A stretch of 64,000 bases of DNA from Rhynchopus sp. YZ270_cl-10 (GCA_964035575.1 OZ037861.1:806001-870000); one strand, 5' to 3'; positions 52,246 through 62,352 are shown, counted from the stretch's first letter. Notes: a model not told the origin generated them from the letters alone. Numbers and translations: made by a program.

Positions 52246-53439
52246 TTTTATTTGGTTCATAGCCTAGATTCGGACCTGATTTCAGGCCGACCGTGTACAG
52301 CCGGGTAGAGCTAGACAACTTTAACAGCTGTGGCCCAATGAGGTCCCCAGTGTCGTCTGCCAATCCCCTTAACCCAACAAAAGACTACAAAATAAAAACA
52401 ATCTAGACAAAGCCGCCCTTACCCGTCCAGGCAAAATAAAAAAGTAAAAGAATGCCCTTCCTCAGTCCGGAAGTATCACCTCAACCGGTTACCTGCCGTA
52501 AAATAGAGAGAGGTTACAGTACTATTCTAAAAAAAACAAGTAATTGCTATCGGAAAAAAAACGGGGTGTGCTGTGGAACTCCACTCTGAAAAAGATATAA
52601 TCTACAACACGCCAGCATTCTGCTCTTCTGCAGGAATGCTAAAACGCTCTTCGTACGCTGCTGGACCCACTGGGATGCCTGCATCTGAAACTTTCAAACA
52701 GTGGGGCTGTCCTCTTCGTCCAGCACCGTCTGCTCGATCGCGTTATTGGACGTAGTCTCGGCAGGCTCGATAACCATTCGCTCGGGCGGGCTCGGCATGT
52801 TCCAGCTCATAGTCGTCCACAGGCTCCCGCATCGTCGTCGTCATCAGAGCAGTGCGGAAGGAACACAGAATGCACAGACGACAACACGTCGTCAATCGCA
52901 CCAGTCATCGTCACATCAGCACCTCCAGAAAAGCCAGGATGCTATGGTGGTTTCGAAAATCGCGCGGAGTTTTCCACAGCACACCCCGTTTTTTTTCTTA
53001 GCAATTAGATGTTCTTGTTATTGTTGTTTTCCACAGACCTTCCTGCAACCCTTGTAGGATCAGCTCGTATTTTTTTCGCGAAAACATGAAATTACACGTT
53101 TCAAGAGAACAAACTAAAAAGGGTTCGCCCCCTCAATGGGATGCCGTAAACCATAATTCCTCAGTGTCAGCCGCATCATTTCAATGAAACCAAAAAGTGG
53201 CTTATTTGCATTTTTGGTCTCCGCCCGTGCAGCGGTGGGGTCATTTCGGAAAATTGGACAATTTTTTGACCACTTAAATTTTGAGAAATATGAGCCCGGT
53301 TCCTTATACGTGGGGCCCATTTTTGGCCAAAATTTCCTCAAAATCGACGAAATTAAAATTAGACCCCTTACCCCCCCCCAGAATCATTTCAATACACTAC
53401 CTGTATTGGTTGCTGACGCGTGTATACAGGAAGGTTGGG
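52246..53439 (-). mobile_element. Retroposon R1, duplicated copy
   Basis: Same as 48287-49480 shifted by 3,959 bp; carried along by the tandem duplication rather than inserted independently, because flanks and target duplication are the same. Confidence 0.8.
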
Positions 53440-53533
53440 AAAACATCTCGTTTCCTTCACAAACACCACCCCACCCCTCTTCTACCTGCCCTCCCCACAC
53501 ACCTGTCCTCACAGAACAACGTTATCCCTGAAC

Positions 53534-54622
53534 ATGGACATCACAGGACACTTTGAGTCTGCAAGCTGTGTGATAGAAGTGGACGGGAGCGACACGCTTG
53601 CACAGGTGAAGGGGAAGCTTCTTGCGGAACTTGGCGTGCCACTTGCTCGGCATGTTGGTGTGCGGATGAGAGGCGGTGGCGACATCGGCAACGACGACTT
53701 GCGCATCTGCGACACGCAGATGGATGAGGGATGTGCCGTTGAGCTGTTCTGCACTGGTGCCAACATCACTCCTGGGGTGATACAAGGTTTGGATGGCATG
53801 TCGCACTCGCTTACTCTGTCCCCGTGTGACAGGTACCTTGCCGTGATGTGGGGTGGGAGGAGAAAAACGCGTGTGACCATCTTCAACACTGAAACACATG
53901 AGGGTCTGTGCCGGTTCCCGTGCCTCTCTTTTCGTATCCCAGTCTTCTCGCCTTGCAGTGAGTGGATCTCATGCATCAACAAGGACACGCAGTGTGCTGA
54001 AGTTCGTGACGTGAAGACAGGTGCATTGAAGCACTCCTTTGGAGATGCAGGTGATACGAGGTTGGCCACGGCATGGTCACCCTGTGGAACAAAGCTGTTG
54101 TCGTACTGCAGGAAGGGTTTGCAGGTGTGGGACATTGCAACAGGCGTTCTTGTGCATGAATGGGACCACATTGTGCTGTTTAACTGCGTTATGGTTGTGT
54201 CAGGCGACAGGGTGGCGACGTTTCTCAGGCGCGAGATCATTGTGTGGGACTACACAACAGGGGTGAAGGTGCTTGTTCTCACGTGCCCTGCTAATATTCA
54301 TGACGTGGCACTGACACCAAACCAGCGTTTCATTGCAGCGTGTTACGACCACAATGTGCGTGTCTGGAACATCGAAACAGGTGAATGCGTATTTGAAAAC
54401 GACTCAGAAGAGGAGTGGAGTGATGTTGCTGTGTCGGACGACATTGTTGCTGCCCACTTTTCGTATGCATTGTGCCTGTGGTCCATCTCAACAGGGAAAC
54501 AACTCTTGCACCGTGACTTTGACTGTGAGACTCCTTGTTTTGCAATCAGCAGCTATGGTGGTGCGGTGCTGTATGGTGTGCAGGGTAGTGTTGAGATTGT
54601 TGACATCTCACACCTGTCTTGA
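53534..54622 (+). CDS. UBL-WD40 protein, array copy G
   Basis: 362 residues, the tandem duplicate of copy E; the translation is identical. Intact. If the duplication is real, the locus makes a double dose of this variant. Confidence 0.8.
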   Translation: MDITGHFESASCVIEVDGSDTLAQVKGKLLAELGVPLARHVGVRMRGGGDIGNDDLRICDTQMDEGCAVELFCTGANITPGVIQGLDGMSHSLTLSPCDRYLAVMWGGRRKTRVTIFNTETHEGLCRFPCLSFRIPVFSPCSEWISCINKDTQCAEVRDVKTGALKHSFGDAGDTRLATAWSPCGTKLLSYCRKGLQVWDIATGVLVHEWDHIVLFNCVMVVSGDRVATFLRREIIVWDYTTGVKVLVLTCPANIHDVALTPNQRFIAACYDHNVRVWNIETGECVFENDSEEEWSDVAVSDDIVAAHFSYALCLWSISTGKQLLHRDFDCETPCFAISSYGGAVLYGVQGSVEIVDISHLS

Positions 54623-54926
54623 ACTAATTACACAAGAGGAGAGGTGGCATCAAATTTCCCACGCCTTTCCTGCACCTTGCCTGGGTATCTCCATGTGTAT
54701 GATAGATGCAGGTGTCCCTAGTTGTGGGAGTGCCGTTCTGCTGCGGATTTTGCACACTCGAAGCACGACCACCCTGGGTAGGGGGAAGCTCTATCTGGGC
54801 GGAGTTATACTCTTGTTTTGCAAAATGACAACACATCTCGTTTTCCTTGACAAACACCACCCCACCCCTCTTCCACCTGCCCTCCCCACACACCTGTCCT
54901 CACAGAACAGAGTTACTCCCCTGAAC

Positions 54927-56027
54927 ATGGACATCACAGGACACTTTGAGTCTGCAAGCTGTGTGATAGAAGTGGACGGGAGCGACACGCTTGCACAGGT
55001 GAAGGGGAAGCTTCTTGCGGAGCTTGGCGTGCCACGTGCTCGGCATGTTGGTGTGCGGATGAGAGGCGGTGGCGAAATCGGCAACGACGACTTGCGCATC
55101 TGCGACACGGAGATGGATGAGGGATGTGCCGTTGAGCTGTTCTGCACTGGTGCCAACATCACTCCTGGGGTGATACAAGGTTTGGATGGCATGTCTCACT
55201 CGCTTACACTCTCCCCGTGTGACAGGTACCTTGCAGTGATGTGGGGTAGGAGAACTGCGGGTGGGAGGAAAAAACCGGGTGTGTCCATCTTCGATACGGA
55301 AACACATGAGCGTCTGTGCCGGTTCCCGTGCCTCTCTTTTCGTACCCCAGTATTCTCACCTTGCAGTGAGTGGATCTCATGCATCAACAAGGACACGCAG
55401 TGTGCTGAAGTTCATGACGTGAAGACAGGTGCATTGAAGCACTCCTTTGGAGATGCAGGTGATGACACGTTTGCCACGGCATGGTCACCCTGTGGAACAA
55501 AGCTGTTGTCGTATTGCAGGAAGGGTTTGCAGGTGTGGGACATTGCAACGGGCGTTCTTGTGCATGAATGGGGCCACATTCTGCTGTGCAAGTACGTCAT
55601 GGTGGTGTCAGGCGACAGGGTGGCGACGTTTGTTAATCGTGACATCACTGTGTGGGACTACACAACAGGGGTGAAGGTGCTTGTACTTACGTGCCCTTCT
55701 CATGTTGATTACGTAGCACTGACACCAAACCAGCGTTTCATTGCAGCGTGTTGCGAGCACTATGTGCGTGTCTGGAACATCGAAACAGGTGAATGTGTAT
55801 TTGAAAACGACTCAGAAAACGTCTGGGGTGATATTGCTGTGTCGAACGACATTGTTGCTGCCCACTCTTTTGATACGTTGTGTCTGTGGTCCATCTCAAC
55901 AGGGAAGCAACTCTTGCAGCAGGAGAGCAGCCAAAAGAACAGTCTTGCAATCAGCAGCTGTGGTGGTGTGGTGGTCTACGAAGGGCATGGGAGTGTTGAG
56001 ATTGTTGACATCTCACACCTGTCTTGA
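54927..56027 (+). CDS. UBL-WD40 protein, array copy H
   Basis: 366 residues, the tandem duplicate of copy F with identical translation. The spacer after it reverts to the normal, uninterrupted type from about 56119. Confidence 0.8.
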   Translation: MDITGHFESASCVIEVDGSDTLAQVKGKLLAELGVPRARHVGVRMRGGGEIGNDDLRICDTEMDEGCAVELFCTGANITPGVIQGLDGMSHSLTLSPCDRYLAVMWGRRTAGGRKKPGVSIFDTETHERLCRFPCLSFRTPVFSPCSEWISCINKDTQCAEVHDVKTGALKHSFGDAGDDTFATAWSPCGTKLLSYCRKGLQVWDIATGVLVHEWGHILLCKYVMVVSGDRVATFVNRDITVWDYTTGVKVLVLTCPSHVDYVALTPNQRFIAACCEHYVRVWNIETGECVFENDSENVWGDIAVSNDIVAAHSFDTLCLWSISTGKQLLQQESSQKNSLAISSCGGVVVYEGHGSVEIVDISHLS

Positions 56028-56295
56028 AGCCACTCATGCGGGAATATACGTAAAGATAGATGCAGGTGTCGCTCGTGTGGACTGCCGTTCTGCTGCGGCT
56101 TTTGCACACTCGAAGCACGACTACCTCGTCATGGTGTGGGCAGGTGGGAGGGGTGTAACTGGCGAGGAGTTATCTCTCTTGTTTTCGCCAAATATGACAA
56201 CACATCTCGTTTTCCTTCACAAACACCACCCCACCCGTCTTCTTCCTGCCCTCCCCACACACCGTCCCCACAGCACAAAGTTACTCCCCCTGAAC

Positions 56296-57381
56296 ATGGA
56301 CATCACAGGACACTTTGAGTCTGCAAGCTGTGTGATAGAAGTGGACGGGAGCGACACGCTTGCACAGGTGAAGGGGAAGCTTCTTGCGGAGCTTGGCGTG
56401 CCACGTGCTCGGCGTGTTGGTGTGCGGATGAGAGGCGGTGGCGACATCGGCAACGACGACTTGCGCATGTGCGACACGGAGATGGATGAGGGATGTGCCG
56501 TTGAGCTGTTCTTCACTGGTGCCAACATCACTCCTGGGGTGATACAAGGTTTGGATAATATGTACTCGCTTACTCTCTCCCCGTGTGACAGGTACCTTGC
56601 AGTGGTGAGGGGTACGAGAGACGAAACGCATGTGTCCATCTTCGATACGGAAACACATGAGGGTCTGTGCCGGTTCCCGTGCCTTTCTTTTAGTACCACA
56701 GTATTCTCACCTTGCAGTGAGTGGATCTCATGCATCAAGAAGGACACGCAGTGTGCTGAAGTTCGTGACGTGAAGACAGGTGCATTGAAGCACTCCTTTG
56801 GAGATGCAGGTGATATGATGTGGGCCACGGCATGGTCACCCTGTGGAACAAAGCTGTTGTCGTATTGCAGGAAGGGTTTGCAGGTGTGGGACATTACAAC
56901 AGGCGTTCTTGTGCATGAATGGGAGGACATTGAGCTGCACGACTTCGTCATGGTTGTGTCAGGCGACAGGGTGGCGACGTTTCTCAGGCGCGAGATCATT
57001 GTGTGGGACTACACTACAGGGGTGGAGGTGCTTGTTCTCACATGCCCTTCTCCTCTTGATGACGTGGCACTGACACCGAACCAGCGTTTCATTGCAGCGT
57101 ACGGCTCCAAATGTGTGCGTGTCTGGAACATCGAAACAGGTGAATGTGTATTTGAAAACGACTCAGAAAACGACTGGAGTGATATTGCTGTGTCGAACGA
57201 CATTGTTGCTGCCCACTCTCCTGATGTATTGTGTCTGTGGTCTATCTCAACAGGCAAACAACTCTTGCACCGTCACTTTGAAAACGTGCGAAGGTGCCTT
57301 ATAATCAGCAGGTGTTCTGATGTGGTGATATACTATCGGTCTGAGAGAGTTGAGATTGTTGACATCTCACACCTGTCTTGA
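56296..57381 (+). CDS. UBL-WD40 protein, array copy I
   Basis: 361 residues, intact. The most diverged propeller: VRGTRDETHVSIFDTE, FGDAGDMMWATAW, WEDIELHDFVMVV, AYGSKCVRVWN, ENDSENDWSDIAV and HRHFENVRRCLIISRC. It shares RREIIVWDY with E/G. The UBL is almost unchanged (LRMCDTEMDEG). The acceptor before the ATG reads CCGTCCCCACAG. Confidence 0.85.
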   Translation: MDITGHFESASCVIEVDGSDTLAQVKGKLLAELGVPRARRVGVRMRGGGDIGNDDLRMCDTEMDEGCAVELFFTGANITPGVIQGLDNMYSLTLSPCDRYLAVVRGTRDETHVSIFDTETHEGLCRFPCLSFSTTVFSPCSEWISCIKKDTQCAEVRDVKTGALKHSFGDAGDMMWATAWSPCGTKLLSYCRKGLQVWDITTGVLVHEWEDIELHDFVMVVSGDRVATFLRREIIVWDYTTGVEVLVLTCPSPLDDVALTPNQRFIAAYGSKCVRVWNIETGECVFENDSENDWSDIAVSNDIVAAHSPDVLCLWSISTGKQLLHRHFENVRRCLIISRCSDVVIYYRSERVEIVDISHLS

Positions 57382-57717
57382 ACCCACTTCCACAAGAGGA
57401 GAGGTGCCGTCTAATTTTCCGTCCCATTCCTGCACCTTGCCTGGGTATCTCCATGTGGGAAAATACGCAAAGATAGATGCAGGTGTCGCTCGTGTGGAGT
57501 GCCGTTCTGCTGCAGCTTTTGCACACTCGAAGCACGACTATCTCGTCATGGTGTGGGCAGGTGGGAGGGGTGTAACTGGAGAGGAGTTATCTCTCTTGTT
57601 TTTGCAAAAAAAAAAAAAATGGCAACACATCTCGTTTTCCTTGACAAACACCACCCACCCCTCTTCTACCTGCCCTCCCCACACACCTGTCCCCACAGAA
57701 CAAAGTTATCCCTGAAC

Positions 57718-58929
57718 ATGGACATCACAGGACACTTTGAGTCTGCAAGCTGTGTGATAGAAGTGGACGGGAGCGACACGCTTGCACAGGTGAAGGGGAA
57801 GCTTCTTGCGGAGCTTGGCGTGCCACGTGCTCGGCATGTTGGTGTGCGGATGAGAGGCGGTGGCGACATCGGCAACGACGACTTGCGCATCTGCGACACG
57901 GAGATGGATGAGGGATGTGCCGTTGAGCTGTTCCGTACTGGTGCCAACATCACTCCTGGGGTGATACAAGGTTTGGATGGCATGTACTTGCTTGCACTCT
58001 CCCCGTGTGACAGGTACCTTGCAGTGATGTGGGGTGGGATTAATAAAACGCATGTGTCCATCTTCGACACCGAAACACATGAGAGTCTGTGCCAGTTCCC
58101 GTGCCTCTCTTTTCGTACCCCAGCATTCTCACCTTGCAGTGAGTGGATCTCATGCATCAACAAGGACACTCTCTGTGCTGAAGTTCGTGACGTGAAGACA
58201 GGTGCATTGAAGCACTCCTTTGGAGATGAAGGTGATATGAGGTGGTCCACGGCATGGTCACCCTGTGGAACAAAGCTGTTGTCGTACTGCAGGAAGGGTT
58301 TGCAGGTGTGGGACATTGCAACAGGCGTTCTTGTGCATGAATGGGACCACATTGCGAAGTGCCACGTCATGGTTGTGTCAGGCGACAGGGTGGCGACGTT
58401 TCTCAGGTGCGAGATCATTGTGTGGGACTACACAACAGGGGTGGAGGTGCTTGTACTTACGTGCCCTTCTCGTGTTGATTACGTAGCACTGACACCAAAC
58501 CAGCGTTTCATTGCAGCGTGTTGCGAGCACTATGTGCGTGTCTGGAACATCGAAACAGGTGAATGCGTATTTGAAAACGACTCAGAAGAGGTGTGGGGTG
58601 ATATTGCTGTGTCGAACAACGTTGTTGCCGTCCGATCTTATGATACGTTGTGTCTGTGGTCCATCTCAACAGGGGAACAACTCTTGCACCATGATTGTGA
58701 ATGCGAGGCGACTTCCCTTGCAATCAGCAGCTGTGGTGGTGTGGTGGTGTACGAAGGATTTGAGAGTGTTGAGATTGTTGACATCTCACACCTGTCTAGA
58801 GCCCACGTCCACAGCGAAGATATTCCGTGTGGGATGACATCTAGCTGGCTGAGACTCTTTCCCTATCTCCCTGTCTTCAACACAACGTTTCTTTATATTA
58901 GGACAAATACTTTGTGGGAAAGGATTTAA
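57718..58929 (+). CDS. UBL-WD40 protein, array copy J (extended C-terminus)
   Basis: 403 residues. UBL and propeller as in the other copies, with loops GGINKTHVSIFDTE, FGDEGDMRWSTAW, WDHIAKCHVMVV, CCEHYVRVWN and HHDCECEATSLAISSC. The usual stop after DISHLS (TCTTGA) is TCTAGA here, so translation runs 40 residues further (RAHVHSEDIPCGMTSSW to LWERI). The sequence after the old stop no longer matches the array spacer, so this is the array's edge. Either a new tail has been gained or the copy is starting to decay. Confidence 0.8.
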   Translation: MDITGHFESASCVIEVDGSDTLAQVKGKLLAELGVPRARHVGVRMRGGGDIGNDDLRICDTEMDEGCAVELFRTGANITPGVIQGLDGMYLLALSPCDRYLAVMWGGINKTHVSIFDTETHESLCQFPCLSFRTPAFSPCSEWISCINKDTLCAEVRDVKTGALKHSFGDEGDMRWSTAWSPCGTKLLSYCRKGLQVWDIATGVLVHEWDHIAKCHVMVVSGDRVATFLRCEIIVWDYTTGVEVLVLTCPSRVDYVALTPNQRFIAACCEHYVRVWNIETGECVFENDSEEVWGDIAVSNNVVAVRSYDTLCLWSISTGEQLLHHDCECEATSLAISSCGGVVVYEGFESVEIVDISHLSRAHVHSEDIPCGMTSSWLRLFPYLPVFNTTFLYIRTNTLWERI

Positions 58930-59568
58930 ACATCTGAGATTTGTTGTTTATTCCTTTCCTATTATTGTGCACTCACCTCATTTCTGTACGGCTAAAGGTT
59001 TTTTCCCCTTTTTTTGGCATCCTTTTCTGGATGTTTTGGGTAGGAAACAGACGTATGGCGTGGGTAGCGTACCAACTAAACAAAAAAGGTTTTGCTGAAA
59101 TTTTCTGGCTTTTTCTGAACTTTTTCCAGCTACTTTTCTGATCGAGTAGCTATTTTCACTTTCTGGTGTATGAGTAGGTTTTCTGGGTGGGAGACTGGAT
59201 TCTGGGTGGTACAGGTGGTGTGTCTGGGCACCCAGGCACCCAGGCACCTGGGTACTGGTGTATTTTCGGCCCAGGTACCCAGGTACACAGGTAAAACCCT
59301 GTGAAAGTTCCTCAAGGCCAGAAAATTTCAACAAAGCCCTGTTTTCACCTCCCAAAAAGTCGTTTTCTGTTGATTCGTGATTTCAGAGTGTGCACTCAGA
59401 AAACACTCATCAAACGACTTTTCTGATCGGTAAAAAATAGCTATTTATTATTTTCAACTTCACTCTCTTCTCCCTCCACAACCTCTCCCACCCCCACCTC
59501 TATACCCTCAGCACACCCCCCACAGAACAAAGCCTATTGGTTTATTTACAAAACCATAAAAAAAAACC
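58930..59568. other. Spacer before the hydrolase gene
   Basis: Contains a cluster of CACCCAGG/TACCCAGGTAC palindromic motifs (59224-59292), CGACTTTTCTGATCG-type short repeats (59133 and 59415), and a C-rich tract ending CACCCCCCACAG (about 59524) 44 nt before the ATG, a likely splice acceptor. Confidence 0.5.
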
Positions 59569-60756
59569 ATGTTCACAACCGTTCTCACTACGGTCCTTGC
59601 CGCTACTGGCATGCCCCTTATCAAGCTTGACCCCGACATCGCATCGCAACGTGGCGCACTCTGCCTCGACGGCACGGCCCCTGGGATGTACTACTCACAG
59701 AACGCAACAGCCGACCGCACGAAGTGGGTCCTTTACTTCAAAGGCGGGGGGTGGTGCTATGACGAAGACTCCTGCGCTTCGCGCGCCTATACCGAGCTTG
59801 GTTCTGCGGCCTTCTTCCCGGAGACATTCTCTTTTGGGGGCATCATGGACCCTGATGCTGACGCGAACCCCACCTTTCATGACTTCAACCGCGTTGTGCT
59901 TTGGTATTGCGATGGTGCAAGCTTTTCAGGAGACCGTACCGAACCCCTTTCATGGCCCGATCCGAAGCACGCTGGAAGCAATATGACACTCTACTTCCGC
60001 GGAAAACGCGTTTTAAACTATATGATGGAAACCCTTCGGAGCGAATACGGCTTAGACCAAGCAAAGGAGATTGTGGTCGGAGGAGGCTCCGCTGGCGGTC
60101 TGTCCACCTACCTCCACGTTGACTATATTGCGGAGGAGTTCTCAGGTGCTAAGGTAAGAGGGGTTCCAGTTTCCGGATTTTTTTTGGACCATGTGAACTA
60201 TGAAGGGGAAGCAGTATACCCCGACCACATGAAGTATTCTTACGATATGCAGAACGCATCCGTAAATTCTGCCTGCGTGGCCTCAGAGGAGCTCCCATGG
60301 AAGTGCATGCTAGCGAACTTCTCCTACCATCATACGGTCACTCCGATGTTCCCTCTGCAGAGTGCCTTGGACAGCTGGCAGATGGGGAACATCTGGGAAG
60401 GGGACAAATCCTGCGCGAAGGATCAGTTTGCGAACTGCACTGCCCCGGAGATTGCAGACCTGAATGGGTACCTCAGTGACTTTATGGTGGATCTCAGAAG
60501 GTCGCCAAAATTCTCCCGCGCGGGAGAAGGTGGATTCGTCGAATCCTGCCTTGAGCACGTTGCTGCCCAGAGCTCCTCGCACTTCAAAGCCTACACCATT
60601 AACAATGTAACGGAAGTTGCTGCATTGGCTCGCTGGTATGCCTCTGAAAACGAGCCTGCGGCAAACCATTGGTATCTTCCGTGTACGCTTACAACGGACG
60701 CACCCCATCAGTGCAACCCAACGTGTGGAACCACAGACGTTCATTTTATGGGATAA
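59569..60756 (+). CDS. Pectin acetylesterase/Notum-family hydrolase
   Basis: 395 residues. The N-terminus MFTTVLTTVLAATGMPLIK reads as a short signal peptide, so secreted or luminal. Family marks in order: WVLYFKGGGWCYDEDSC (about 53-69, oxyanion region), GGGSAGG with nucleophile Ser174, LDSWQ with Asp268 and ESCLEH with His330, a complete Ser-Asp-His triad at the usual spacing. Several Cys pairs and N-x-S/T sites fit an extracellular enzyme. The fold removes acyl or acetyl esters: pectin acetyl groups in plants and the Wnt palmitoleate in animal Notum; the substrate here is not known, and cell-wall polysaccharide from food or host is possible. It is a single exon; a GTAAGA at 60154 is coding because the frame and family sequence continue across it. 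Unrelated to the UBL genes. Confidence 0.88.
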   Translation: MFTTVLTTVLAATGMPLIKLDPDIASQRGALCLDGTAPGMYYSQNATADRTKWVLYFKGGGWCYDEDSCASRAYTELGSAAFFPETFSFGGIMDPDADANPTFHDFNRVVLWYCDGASFSGDRTEPLSWPDPKHAGSNMTLYFRGKRVLNYMMETLRSEYGLDQAKEIVVGGGSAGGLSTYLHVDYIAEEFSGAKVRGVPVSGFFLDHVNYEGEAVYPDHMKYSYDMQNASVNSACVASEELPWKCMLANFSYHHTVTPMFPLQSALDSWQMGNIWEGDKSCAKDQFANCTAPEIADLNGYLSDFMVDLRRSPKFSRAGEGGFVESCLEHVAAQSSSHFKAYTINNVTEVAALARWYASENEPAANHWYLPCTLTTDAPHQCNPTCGTTDVHFMG

Positions 60757-61070
60757 GGAGGAGTGGGGAATGGGAGAGGGAAGGGTTGGATTGGTAAAAA
60801 ATGTTAAAAAAAGGACCCCTGAGAGAGAGAGATGCTTAAAAACGGTCGTATTTTTGTTAAAAAGGTGAAATCGCTTTTTTAAAGCTTTGGCTTCTCTCAA
60901 AATTTAAAAAGGGTGTCTGGGGTATATGCCAGTGGAAATGTTTTTATTTCTCATTGATTTTTTGTTGTTATTATGAATCTAACGTTTTGTGTTGTTCTTT
61001 TTGTGTTCCGCGAGAGGTTTTTAAGTTAGGTTCAGATTACAAAAAAAAAAAAAATAAACAAGGGTTCAGG
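60757..61070. other. Spacer, nothing recognised
   Basis: AT-rich trailer of the hydrolase gene. The last 8 bases (GGTTCAGG) are one arm of the target duplication of the next element. Confidence 0.5.
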
Positions 61071-62140
61071 CAGGGGTCGCGCTAACTTGCTACCGACTAC
61101 CGTAGATTTTTGGCGATTTTGCTCGGTACGTTTTTTTTTTGCAAACCGGGGTTTCCTTACTCAAACCGGAGAAACTCATATTTCATTGTAAGGGTACCAT
61201 AGCGCGTTTTTGCACACACATGTGACCCCACCGTGGAGAGCAATCGGCTCGCGCAATCAAAAGAAAGCAGAGAAAAGGGAAAAGAAAAAAGACAAAAGTT
61301 GGGTACCGTACGCCTGCGGCGCTACCTACTATTCTCAGTCAAGAACACCACAATTTCATCTGAAGCTGTGTTTTCAGACTTCAAAATGACCCTTGTTTAC
61401 GAGAATCGGCAGTCTCGAAAAGTGGTGAAACGCACACACCTCGACCTGTTTGGTGAGGAGTGGCTCTGCAGCGCGGTTCGTCCCTAGAACCGCGAGTGTG
61501 TTCAAAATGCGTTGTTTCTATTTCCTCCTTCATTTCATGAGGTGACAGAATAAAAAATGGTGAGAACTTAAATACCGAAAACTCGTCCATTTTTCCAAAA
61601 TGACCCCATCACTTTCTGCAATTGCACGATGCGATCAACAAAAACGCCTTTTTCGTGATCTGGGAACATGCTTGCAGGGGTTTCCTTACTAAAACCAGCG
61701 AATCTCACATTTCATAGTAAGGGTACTTTAGAGTGTTTTTGTACACACATGTGACCCCACCGTGGAGAGCAATCGGCTCGTACAATCAAAAGAACGCAGA
61801 GAAACGGGAAAAAGGAAAAGACAAAAGTTGGGCACCGTGCGCCTGCGGCGCTACCTACTGTTCTCAGTGGTGTCAAAAAACGCCACAATTTCATCTGAAG
61901 CTGGGTTTTCAGACCTGAAAATGCCCTTGCTTAAGAGTATGGGTTCATATTTTGTGAAAATTTAAGTCACTACAATTTTGTCCATTTTTCCGAATATGCC
62001 CCACCACAGAACGGGATTGGCTCGGAAATGCCACAAAACACTGTTTTTTCACCCCCTGGTGCACAGCTGTTTCAGGTACGTTTTTTGGTACCGTTTTTCC
62101 ATTTTTTCGCCGGTTTCCCCCAAAGTTAGCGCGACCCCTG
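61071..62140. mobile_element. Non-autonomous hAT-like transposon
   Basis: Ends CAGGGGTCGCGCTAACTT and its inverse AAGTTAGCGCGACCCCTG (62123-62140), with a perfect 8-bp duplication GGTTCAGG on both sides (61063-61070 and 62141-62148). CAGGGGTC ends and an 8-bp target duplication are classic for hAT. Inside, a segment of about 270 bp occurs twice directly (about 61150-61400 and 61680-61940), each with the CCGTGCGCCTGCGGCGCTAC core. No transposase remains. Confidence 0.85.
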
Positions 62141-62352
62141 GGTTCAGGACGAACGACGTCTATACCTTGCGTAGTACAAAAGGCTTTGGCCAACATTGAG
62201 TACAGACCCGAATTCTCCCATCTGGTGGGATTACTCGGCGTTTGTCGACACAGCAAAAATCCTTTTTTTTTTTGGATGTGTTGTTGTACCGCGAAACACA
62301 CGTCCATCTTCTTTTCTTCTTCAAAATTGCTCTTATTTTTTTTTTTGTTTTT

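Larger units (their letters stand above)
52069..56027 (+). repeat. 3,959-bp tandem unit, second copy
   Basis: Second copy of 48110-52068, including the second R1 copy (52246-53439) with its flanking AAAACATCT repeats. Confidence 0.85.

Noticed and set aside
42675-58418. Repeated minus-strand open frames of 120-260 codons opposite the WD40 genes
   Set aside because: Shadows of the + strand codon bias; they change with the sense gene and show no domain.
60154-60200. GTAAGA in the hydrolase gene as a 5' splice site
   Set aside because: The frame continues with family-typical sequence (SGFFLDH) and no matching acceptor is needed.
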